64,000 bases of DNA from Acrocarpospora macrocephala. GTDB lineage: Bacteria > Actinomycetota > Actinomycetes > Streptosporangiales > Streptosporangiaceae. How positions within the stretch are numbered: the first letter of the stretch is position 1; every line of letters starts with the position of its first letter. Shown piece after piece: positions 57,331-64,000 of this stretch. The stretch spans positions 1 through 64,000 of the forward strand of contig NZ_BLAE01000006.1 of NCBI RefSeq assembly GCF_009687865.1. Reading direction: 5' to 3'. Both the position numbers and the translations under genes were made by a program. The notes beneath the pieces were generated by a model. It ran no database searches and was not told the origin of the DNA. It saw only the letters and a program-made list of their open reading frames with translations.

Positions 57331-60318
57331 TCATCGGTTTTCAGGGGGCGGGTCGCCGGCTCTCGGATCGAGTTGCTGGTGCAGGTGCCGGGCCGCACGG
57401 ACGAACCCGCTTGTCCCCTTGCGGGCGGCGATCTCGGCGACCACGGGAAGCGTGCCGCTGGCGTCCGCCCAGCGGGCGGCCTCGGCGGCGAATACGAGTG
57501 CCTGGGTGTGGCTGGCGTGTGCCCGCTCCCCCGGCTCTGGCAGGTAGACGGGAAGCAGACCGGTCATGATCTCCCAGACCTCCCGGTGTGCGCCCTTCCG
57601 CGCGCAGTCCTCCAGCGATGTCGTCACGTCGCCCAGCTTGGCCGAGCCCCTGCGAATGACGAGGCCGAACTGCCTGCCGCACTCCACGGCGGGCAGGCAG
57701 CCGTCGGCGGCCGCCCGCAGCAGCAGTTCCTGGCCCCGCTCAAGCGACTGGAACCCGCCACGCTCGGCCAGCAGGGCGGCGATCAGCAGCGCCAGCCCTT
57801 CGCCCACCGGTCCATCCTGATGGAACAGCTCGGCCACATAACGGTGGAAGTAGCCGGGCCGGTCCCAGGCGTTGAGCAGGTGCGGCAGGAGATGCATGGC
57901 CACCGCCTCCCGGTCGGAGGGCAGCATGAGCCGCCAGTCCGGCATGTAGCCGCCGTGCTCTTCCCAGCGGGAGGACGGCGGGTCGGCCAGCAGCGTGTCC
58001 ACCAGTGCCATCCCCGTCGGCTCCAGCCGGATACGGGGGTGAAGTCCGGGGGAATGCTCCCCCGGCTGCTGGTCGTGGGTGTAGTCGCCGCCGGCATGGG
58101 ACCAGTCCACGCGCATCACTGGCTCGGGTCGTTCCTTCAACCAGCGCGCCAGCGTGGCACCCGCCTCGGAGGCCAGCTTCGCGGCACGGTCCGCCACATC
58201 GGGATCCACCTCCCGCGGCAGGCGGAGCAACGCCTGCTGCAGGTCGGCGGGCAGAGCCTGCGCGCCCTCCCGTTCGTAGCCCTCCAGACGGCTGACCAGC
58301 TCCGCCGGATCCAGGTGACCCGAGGTGAGGGTCGGGGTCGCCAGAAGGTACGGCGGGAGCGCCCCTTCTTTCAGGGCGGCGTGGATCTCGGCGCAGCGCA
58401 GGAGCATGGCCCAGTGCGGCGGTGAGACGGCGCGCGGATTGGGCAGCCGGTCACGCGGCTTCTCCGCCTCGTCCTCCGGCTCGCGCCAGTGTCCCATCGA
58501 CGCCATCGAGATTTCGAGGATCTCCCCTTCGAACGGCGGCCCCTCCTCGAAGTGCTCAAGGTTGCCCAGCGGGACGCCGCGATCGGTGAGACCGGTGGCG
58601 ATGCTCTCGCGCCAATCGGCGGGAAGACGGCCGAAGTCGACTTCGAAGACGCCCTCGGCGGTGCTCACACTGATGGCGTGGTTGGCATACCCAGGTTCCC
58701 GCTCTGGCTCGGGAATGGGCGGCTCCTGGCCGGGTTGGGCAGCTTCGCGCAGCAACGCCTCGGCCCATTGTTCGATCCGCGACCACTGGCGATGGCTGTA
58801 CAGCCCGTCCCGCGTGTGCGGCGACTTCCTGGCCGCCGGGTTGCGTACGAAGCCGTCAAGCCACCGCTCGAAGGCGACGCCGTCATCAAGCCGGTTGTAC
58901 GTGCCGGCCAGATTGTCGAGTGCGGCGGGGAACGGCCGCCGGACGCGCGCCTCGAACGACGGAAGCGGGACGGCCTCGAACTCGTCCTCCTCCGCCGGCA
59001 GGGCCTCCACCTCCCCGTACGCCTCCGACACCCGCGCCGCCAGATCCACGGGCAGCATGACAGCCGCCTCGCGCACGGCCACCGCACCGAGCGGCGAGAA
59101 GCGCCGGGCATGCTTGACGGCCAGCCGTACCGCGCGTTCTCGGACCCCGTACGACTCGCACAGGAACGCCGAGGCGAGCGCGGGCGCCAGCTGGTCGAGG
59201 TCCCCAGTGGCGTCGCGGGCCGCCTGATCGAGCCAGGTCAGCCCGGCTCGCACCAGCTTGCCCTCCGCGCGGAACAGCAGCGCCGCCAGCGCCTCGTTGA
59301 CCTCATCGGCGCTCAGGCCGCCGGCGCCGCGCAGTTGCCGCAGCGCCAGCTCGGCCACCGGCCCCGGCGCGGCGGGCAGCAGCCGCAGGTAGTCGCGGGC
59401 GCGCTCCTGGCTGGGTGCTGGGTCGAGCAGGTCGTGCAGCCGGGCGAAGAAGCGCAGGTCGGGGCCGCTGCCACCGAGCAGGAACCGCCGGACGCAGCCG
59501 TCCACCAGCAGATCACGGCTGACCCGGCCCGCGTCGGCCAGATCGCGGAGCGCCCGCAGCCAGGAGCCCCGGTTCCAGGCCCGTTCGGGTGGATCGGGCC
59601 GGTCCTCACGCAGCGCCCGCCCCACGCCCTCGGCCTCGAAGATCCGGGAAACCAGATACTCGGTCAGCGGGTCGCGCTCCAGGTCGGGCGGGGTGGATAC
59701 CCAGGCGACCACGAGGGGTTCATGCTCCGGCGGGACGGCCCCGGTCCGGCGCAGCAGTTCCAGCGCCAGGTCCCCACTGCCGTCCCTGGCTTGAGCCCGG
59801 GTGCCGCGCAGGCGCAGTGCCAGCCGTACGGCGAGATCGGCCTGCCACTCCGGCGGACGTGCGGCGATGACCTGGAGCAGCGGACCGGGGTCGTTCACCG
59901 TCGCCCAACGGGCGAAGTCCCGCCGGTAGAGCCAGGTCGCGACAGCCGCCGCACCGCCGAGCGTGCCCGCCCCGGCGACCCGCATGGGCTCGATCCAGTT
60001 CTCCCTCATGCTCCAGTCGACCCGGTACACGTCGTCGTGGCCTCCCATCCACCACCTCTCGTGCGCGAGGTCGCGGGAGAGCCCCCGGGCCATCTCGGCG
60101 CGGACGAACTCCTTCCTTTCCTGCTCCTCGGCCTGGTCGGCATCGGCCCGCCGACGCTCGAATCGTTCCTGGGTTTCCCTCCTGGCGGAGCCGATGTAAC
60201 CGGGCAGCTCGTTGGCCACCTCCCGGCGCCCCACCGTATCGAGGCCCAGCACCACGGCCGCCATCTGAGCGGCGTCGCCATCCGCGATGGCCTTCCGCAC
60301 CCTCTCCCAGGCGCTCAT
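57331..60318 (-). CDS. Large DUF6493-like protein
   Basis: Soluble protein of 995 residues, rich in Ala, Leu, Arg and helical repeats that look HEAT-like (SADEVNEALAALLFRAEGKLVRAGLTWLDQAA region, VRERAVRLAVKHARRFSPLGAVAVREAA region, VEIVAEIAARK-like end). The general pattern agrees with DUF6493 proteins of streptomycetes, which often accompany MoxR ATPase, VWA and SWIM proteins; none of those is here. ATG 60318 has GGAGGGG upstream; the frame is open to 60411. The role is unknown; a scaffold is plausible from the repeats. Confidence 0.65.
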   Translation of the reverse strand: MSAWERVRKAIADGDAAQMAAVVLGLDTVGRREVANELPGYIGSARRETQERFERRRADADQAEEQERKEFVRAEMARGLSRDLAHERWWMGGHDDVYRVDWSMRENWIEPMRVAGAGTLGGAAAVATWLYRRDFARWATVNDPGPLLQVIAARPPEWQADLAVRLALRLRGTRAQARDGSGDLALELLRRTGAVPPEHEPLVVAWVSTPPDLERDPLTEYLVSRIFEAEGVGRALREDRPDPPERAWNRGSWLRALRDLADAGRVSRDLLVDGCVRRFLLGGSGPDLRFFARLHDLLDPAPSQERARDYLRLLPAAPGPVAELALRQLRGAGGLSADEVNEALAALLFRAEGKLVRAGLTWLDQAARDATGDLDQLAPALASAFLCESYGVRERAVRLAVKHARRFSPLGAVAVREAAVMLPVDLAARVSEAYGEVEALPAEEDEFEAVPLPSFEARVRRPFPAALDNLAGTYNRLDDGVAFERWLDGFVRNPAARKSPHTRDGLYSHRQWSRIEQWAEALLREAAQPGQEPPIPEPEREPGYANHAISVSTAEGVFEVDFGRLPADWRESIATGLTDRGVPLGNLEHFEEGPPFEGEILEISMASMGHWREPEDEAEKPRDRLPNPRAVSPPHWAMLLRCAEIHAALKEGALPPYLLATPTLTSGHLDPAELVSRLEGYEREGAQALPADLQQALLRLPREVDPDVADRAAKLASEAGATLARWLKERPEPVMRVDWSHAGGDYTHDQQPGEHSPGLHPRIRLEPTGMALVDTLLADPPSSRWEEHGGYMPDWRLMLPSDREAVAMHLLPHLLNAWDRPGYFHRYVAELFHQDGPVGEGLALLIAALLAERGGFQSLERGQELLLRAAADGCLPAVECGRQFGLVIRRGSAKLGDVTTSLEDCARKGAHREVWEIMTGLLPVYLPEPGERAHASHTQALVFAAEAARWADASGTLPVVAEIAARKGTSGFVRAARHLHQQLDPRAGDPPPENR

Positions 60319-60574
60319 CCGGTCCCCTCCGCAGGCCACACACGGCCGCCCGAGGTGGGCATAGAGGAACAGACGTGAGAACACGCCTGCGTCGCAGTCG
60401 TCATGCCGCAAACGCTAGAGATCGCCTCCGACAAAACCAGGCCCCGCCACCAGCGCGAGGATGACGCGCTCGCATCGGTACGAAACTGGTGTGACCCGAA
60501 CCGGTCTCGGTGGATCGCAAATGTCGCCTTCTGTCGCTACGGTCGGTCCAGCCGTGCGAGAGGGGATCATCGTG

Positions 60575-61669
60575 ATGAGCCATACCGACCCGGGCGACAT
60601 TCCATTCCGGACGAGGGTGCGTGGTTGTCTGCTCGGCGGGGCAATCGGCGACGCCCTCGGCGCGCCCGTCGAGTTCGACTCGATTGCCGCCATCCGCCGC
60701 AACCATGGCGAGGCGGGACTGACCGACCTCGCGCCCAACCTGCTCGGCGAGATCGGTCTGATCACCGACGACACCCAGATGACGCTGTTCACCGTCGAAG
60801 GGCTGATCCGCGCCCACGTACGTGTCCGGGAGAGAGGCATCGGCGGCGGTGAAGTGGATGTCGTCCGCCACGCCTACCTGCGCTGGCTCGACACCCAGGC
60901 ACACCGCTCCCCGCCGCCCGCGAACGATATCGTCCGCACCGGCCGGCTCCGCGAGCAGACGTGGCTTTACTCGCGTCGCGCACCTGGCAACACCTGCCTG
61001 TCCGGCCTGCGATCCGACCCCGGCCCGATCGCTGCCCCCGGCACGCCGGGGCCGGTCAATCCCGGCTCCAAGGGCTGCGGCACCGTCATGCGGTCCGCCC
61101 CGTTCGGACTGGCCACCGACGACCCGCACATGGCCTTCAAGCTCGCAGCCGACTGCGCCCAGATCACCCACGGGCACCCCACCGGCTACCTCGCGGCCGG
61201 GGCGTTCGCGGCAATCATCTCCTTCCTGATCCAGGGCAGGCCGCTGGCGGAGGCCGTACACCACACCCTTGACCTGCTCAACCAGCAGCCCGCACATGAA
61301 GAGACCACCGCCGCGATCCAGGCCGCGGTCGCCCTGGACGGCAACGCAAAACCATCACCGGAAACGGTGGAGACGCTTGGCGGCGCGTGGGTCGCCGAGG
61401 AGGCACTCGCGATCGGGGTCTACTGCGCGCTGGTGAGCGGCGACGACATCAAGCGGGCACTGCTGCTGGCGGTCAACCACTCCGGAGACAGCGACTCCAC
61501 CGGCTCCGTTTGCGGCAACCTCCTCGGCGCGCGGTACGGCGACGCGGCCCTCCCCCAGCGCTGGCTGTCCCACCTGGAAGGCAGAGACGCCATCACCGAA
61601 CTCGCCGAGGACTTCACCACCCAGTTCACCGGCGGCCGCCTCCCGTGGGACAAATACCCCGGATGCTGA
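60575..61669 (+). CDS. ADP-ribosylglycohydrolase family protein
   Basis: Hydrolase of 364 residues that should remove ADP-ribose from proteins or small molecules. Metal-binding motifs: RVRGCLLGGAIGDALGAPVEF, LITDDTQMTLFTVEGLIRA and NHSGDSDSTGSVCGNLLGA, with GSKGCGTVMRSAPFGL between them. These match the DraG/ADP-ribosyl-hydrolase fold with a di-magnesium site. ATG 60575 has GAGAGGGG upstream. It is divergent from the large DUF6493-like gene, with 256 bp between them. No ADP-ribosyltransferase is visible nearby. Confidence 0.93.
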   Translation: MSHTDPGDIPFRTRVRGCLLGGAIGDALGAPVEFDSIAAIRRNHGEAGLTDLAPNLLGEIGLITDDTQMTLFTVEGLIRAHVRVRERGIGGGEVDVVRHAYLRWLDTQAHRSPPPANDIVRTGRLREQTWLYSRRAPGNTCLSGLRSDPGPIAAPGTPGPVNPGSKGCGTVMRSAPFGLATDDPHMAFKLAADCAQITHGHPTGYLAAGAFAAIISFLIQGRPLAEAVHHTLDLLNQQPAHEETTAAIQAAVALDGNAKPSPETVETLGGAWVAEEALAIGVYCALVSGDDIKRALLLAVNHSGDSDSTGSVCGNLLGARYGDAALPQRWLSHLEGRDAITELAEDFTTQFTGGRLPWDKYPGC

Positions 61670-61700
61670 CCCACGACCGCAGGCAACGAGGACCGATTCC

Positions 61701-61814
61701 ATGAGCGGGACCCGGCTGCCCGACATCTCGATGAACGGCCGCGCGGCCCACTACCGGTTCCGCGTGCACCTCGCCTGGTTCCCATGGAAGGACGAGACGC
61801 CCAGCACCTGCTGA
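61701..61814 (+). CDS. Short ORF, 37 residues, possibly a remnant
   Basis: ATG 61701 has GAGGA 8 nt upstream and opens MSGTRLPDISMNGRAAHYRF followed by RVHLAWFPWKDETPSTC, with coding-like GC3. It is 31 nt downstream of the ADP-ribosylglycohydrolase. HYRFRVHLAWFPWKDETPS looks like the beginning of a longer domain, so it may be a truncated gene. No function assigned. Confidence 0.35.
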   Translation: MSGTRLPDISMNGRAAHYRFRVHLAWFPWKDETPSTC

Positions 61815-62016
61815 TCATGGCGTTCTCCGTGGCCGGGGGACAAGGTCGTCTCCTAACGCAAGCCCGGCGAACGGGGCTGTGACAGCTCTCACACCACCGG
61901 CATCTCCCCAGGTGGGCCCGCTGGTCGCGGCCCGCCGTTACCTGGCGCGTAATCGCGGCTCCTACCCGTGGCCGACATCCTTCACTTGTCGCAACGAACC
62001 ACCGAAGGAGCCCGAT

Positions 62017-62430
62017 ATGGTCGCCTTGCCCCTCACCACCGACCGGACGAAGTTCCTGCGTCTCGCGCTGGCCGCCGACGCCATCGTCACTGGCGGCAAC
62101 GGGCTGGTCTACCTGGCGTTCGCCGCGCCCGTGAGCACCCTGCTCGGCCCCGACGCGGGGCTGCTGCGCGGGATCGGCGCCTTCCTGATCGTGTACGGCG
62201 CCGCGGTCGGCCTCCTGGCCACCCGCCGCCCGATCGCCCCGGCCGCCACCAGGGCCGTGATCGCCCTGAACATCCTCTGGCCTCTCGGCAGCATCGCGGC
62301 CGTCGTCACCGGCGCGGCGGGGCTCACCACGATCGGCGCCGCCTGGGCCATCGCCCAGGCCCTGGTGGTCGCCCTCTTCGCCGAACTCCAGATCACCGGC
62401 CTCCGCAAGTCCCGCACCGAAGGAGAATGA
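62017..62430 (+). CDS. Small four-helix membrane protein
   Basis: Protein of 137 residues with AAGGAG 6 nt before ATG 62017. Four helices: about 14-35, 40-62, 70-92 and 95-118 (FLRLALAADAIVTGGNGLVYLAF, GLLRGIGAFLIVYGAAVGLLA, AVIALNILWPLGSIAAVVTGA). Resembles small DoxX/SPW-type uncharacterised membrane proteins. The next gene starts 1 nt after its stop, so the two are co-translated. Confidence 0.78.
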   Translation: MVALPLTTDRTKFLRLALAADAIVTGGNGLVYLAFAAPVSTLLGPDAGLLRGIGAFLIVYGAAVGLLATRRPIAPAATRAVIALNILWPLGSIAAVVTGAAGLTTIGAAWAIAQALVVALFAELQITGLRKSRTEGE

Positions 62431-62431
62431 C

Positions 62432-62785
62432 ATGACCCTCGTTGAGCGCTACGTCGCCACGTGGAACGAGACCGACGCCGACGCCCGTGCCAAGGCGGTG
62501 GCCGAGCTGTGGACCGAGGACGGCACCTACACCGACCCCCTGGCCGACGTGGCCGGACACGCCGGAATCGCCGCGGTGATCGAGGCCGCGCAGGGCATGT
62601 TCCCCGGCCTGGTGTTCACGCCCGGCGAGCTGTACGACGCCCACCACCACATCGCCCGCTTCACCTGGCACCTGGGCCCGGCGGACGGAGCACCGGTCGC
62701 CACCGGGTTCGACGTGGTGGAGCTGGCCGGAGACGGCAAGATCCGCCGGGTCCTGGGCTTCCTGGACCAAGTGCCCACCGCCTGA
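62432..62785 (+). CDS. SnoaL/NTF2-like protein
   Basis: Protein of 117 residues: VERYVATWNETDADARAKAV, LWTEDGTYTDPLADVAGHAGIAAVI (region), FTWHLGPADGAPVATGFDVVEL, GKIRRVLGFLDQ. Typical NTF2-like fold with a WTEDGTYTDPL entry loop; members are isomerases, hydrolases or ligand binders. AAGGAG precedes the ATG. Forms a pair with the membrane protein before it. Confidence 0.9.
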   Translation: MTLVERYVATWNETDADARAKAVAELWTEDGTYTDPLADVAGHAGIAAVIEAAQGMFPGLVFTPGELYDAHHHIARFTWHLGPADGAPVATGFDVVELAGDGKIRRVLGFLDQVPTA

Positions 62786-62807
62786 CCCTCGACGAAGGCC
62801 CCATGGC

Positions 62808-62837
62808 GGAGGGCGACCCCGACGGGAGTCGCCCTCC
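62808..62837. terminator. Bidirectional hairpin between convergent genes
   Basis: Perfect 10-bp arms GGAGGGCGAC and GTCGCCCTCC with a 10-nt loop, between the NTF2-like gene and the 3' end of the M28 peptidase gene. Confidence 0.8.
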
Positions 62838-62841
62838 GGTG

Positions 62842-64000
62842 TTAGTTCACGGTGTCCTGTACGGCGGCGCGAGCCGTCAGCGCGGCCGTACGCTCCGGGA
62901 TGGCGCTCGTGTTGAAGGCGTACCTGGCGACCGAGTCGGCGATCGCGTCGGCATTGACATCCAGCGCGGTCATGTTGGGGTTGGCTATGGTGTCGCAAGC
63001 CTGGTGGTAGCAGACGTCATAGGCGACGTCTGCCGTACCGCCGAACAGGGCCGCTTCCTCGGCGGTCTTGGCCCCCTCGGCGCCGGTGAAAATGCCGCCG
63101 GCGGGGATGCCGACCGCGATGAACGGGCCGTAGTCCGAGCGGCCGTCGAAGTCGGTGCCCACGGTGGGCAGGCCGCGGCCGGTGAAGAAGGCCTTGAGCC
63201 GCTGCTCGATCTCGGCGGAGCCAGGCGGACCGGCGGGAGAGCCGACGCCGTCGGAGTCGTCGCCGTCATACAGCTTGTACGCGTAGTTGGGCGAGGCGAT
63301 CATGTCGAAGTTCAGGTACAGCCGGATGCGGTCACGCTGCTCCTGGGTGAGCTCGTTGACGTACTGGTCGGAGCCAAGCAGCCCGAGCTCCTCCGCGGCC
63401 CAGAAGGCGAAGCGCACCTTGTTCCGCACCGGGAGGTGCTTCATCTGCAGCGCGGTCTCCAGGATCGCGGCGCTGCCCGAGCCGTTGTCGTTGATACCCG
63501 GCCCCTCCGGCACGCTGTCGAGGTGGGCGCCGACCATCACCACGTTCCGCGAGTCACCGAAGCGGGTTTCGGCGATCACGTTGTGGCTGGTGCCCAGCCC
63601 GAGCGTGGCGTCCACCTTGAGCCGGACGACAGCCCCAGGAGTGCCGGCCAGTTCGTTGCCGACGGCGAAGTCGGCGAAGACCATCGGGATTCCCGCGCGC
63701 CACTCGCCGATGTCGAGCGGGAAGGCGTCGGTCCGTCCGGGCTGGCCCTCGTTGAAGATGATGAGCCCGGTCGCGCCCGCGCTCGCGGCGTTGAGCACCT
63801 TGGTGACGAACGGGCACGTGCCGCGCTGGATGAGCGCGATACGCCCGGCGACGAAGCCGGCGAAGTCCGACGTCTCGCAGCCGCTGGTCGACGTGGAGGT
63901 CGGTGTTGGCGGCAGGGTCAGGTCCACTCCCTGCACCTGCGCGGTCACGTCACCGGAGGGTGAGGGCTGGAAGCTGTAGAAGTCCTCGTTGGGGACGTAG
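62842..64000 (-). CDS. Secreted M28-family aminopeptidase with PA domain, partial (5' end beyond right edge)
   Basis: The frame is open to the window edge, so the N-terminus and signal peptide lie outside. The visible 385 residues contain a PA (protease-associated) domain (FAGFVAGRIALIQRGTCPFVTKVLNAASAGATGLIIFNE region) inserted before or within an M28 domain. Zinc ligands are in VGAHLDSVPEGPGINDNGSG (His, Asp), AAEELGLLGS (Glu pair), NFDMIAS (Asp) and CYHQACDT (His). It resembles Streptomyces griseus aminopeptidase-type enzymes that remove N-terminal hydrophobic residues outside the cell. Followed by a bidirectional terminator. Confidence 0.93.
   Translation of the reverse strand, partial: YVPNEDFYSFQPSPSGDVTAQVQGVDLTLPPTPTSTSTSGCETSDFAGFVAGRIALIQRGTCPFVTKVLNAASAGATGLIIFNEGQPGRTDAFPLDIGEWRAGIPMVFADFAVGNELAGTPGAVVRLKVDATLGLGTSHNVIAETRFGDSRNVVMVGAHLDSVPEGPGINDNGSGSAAILETALQMKHLPVRNKVRFAFWAAEELGLLGSDQYVNELTQEQRDRIRLYLNFDMIASPNYAYKLYDGDDSDGVGSPAGPPGSAEIEQRLKAFFTGRGLPTVGTDFDGRSDYGPFIAVGIPAGGIFTGAEGAKTAEEAALFGGTADVAYDVCYHQACDTIANPNMTALDVNADAIADSVARYAFNTSAIPERTAALTARAAVQDTVN

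Noticed and set aside
1-64000. CRISPR arrays, tRNA or rRNA genes, intact insertion sequences
   Set aside because: No regularly spaced repeats, no recognisable tRNA or rRNA sequence, and no complete transposase with terminal repeats were seen on either strand.

Overview
This 64-kb window is high-GC actinobacterial chromosome. GC3 is strongly biased, GTG starts are frequent, many genes overlap by 4 bp (ATGA or GTGA), and the gene content (extracellular chitinolytic enzymes, many ECF and two-component regulators, PPOX-class split-barrel proteins) fits a filamentous soil actinomycete. Streptosporangiales is my best guess from protein style; no rRNA or other marker gene is present to prove it. I see no rRNA, tRNA or CRISPR array.

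Layout. 1-5,550: secreted polysaccharide enzymes (an AA10 LPMO cut by the left edge, a GH19 chitinase, an F5/8C+DUF1996 protein) around a ferric-reductase-like membrane flavoprotein with a DUF305-like lipoprotein. 5,764-7,557: an ECF sigma factor fused through a membrane helix to an extracellular GH128-type glycosidase domain. 7,559-12,866: small membrane protein, DUF6745 pair, EEP phosphodiesterase, DUF1275 and DUF427 proteins, split-barrel protein. 13,046-16,158: overlapping malic enzyme and class II fumarase. 16,200-19,413: a peptidase-containing ABC exporter, a 43-residue double-glycine peptide, a strong hairpin and a secreted zinc metallopeptidase. I consider this the best candidate for an undescribed peptide secretion system.

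19,528-23,003: secreted esterase, Stf0-type sulfotransferase, MmcQ/YjbR and PemK-like proteins, ABM monooxygenase. 23,000-29,510 (minus): PAP2 phosphatase, GT-C glycosyltransferase, a large FtsX-type permease with two ATPases, and a lipoprotein. 29,596-34,427: two histidine kinases and two response regulators in a nested, partly split arrangement. 35,373-41,973: nine overlapping or closely spaced plus-strand genes with a NitT/TauT-type ABC importer, a second solute-binding-like protein without a signal peptide, rhodanese, split-barrel protein, P-loop kinase and an NtaA/DszA-type flavin monooxygenase. This looks like organosulfur (or related nutrient) uptake and oxidation.

41,924-53,329 is a regulator-rich and visibly rearranged stretch: esterase, ClbS/DinB-like protein and long ArsR regulator; an RTX-repeat protein; FMN reductase/HxlR pair flanked by gene remnants; SRPBCC protein; SigG-like ECF factor; truncated PPOX and TetR genes; DHA2 MFS exporter with a possible leader peptide. 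53,991-55,880 encodes a PD-(D/E)XK nuclease plus SF1 DUF2075 helicase, resembling nuclease-helicase antiphage proteins. The right end has a tiny secreted peptide gene, a large DUF6493-like protein, an ADP-ribosylglycohydrolase, small proteins and an M28 aminopeptidase cut by the right edge.

The functional themes are chitin and glycan degradation with glycan sensing, envelope export and signalling, sulfur acquisition, and small exported peptides. Domain calls were made by eye from motifs; no database search was run.
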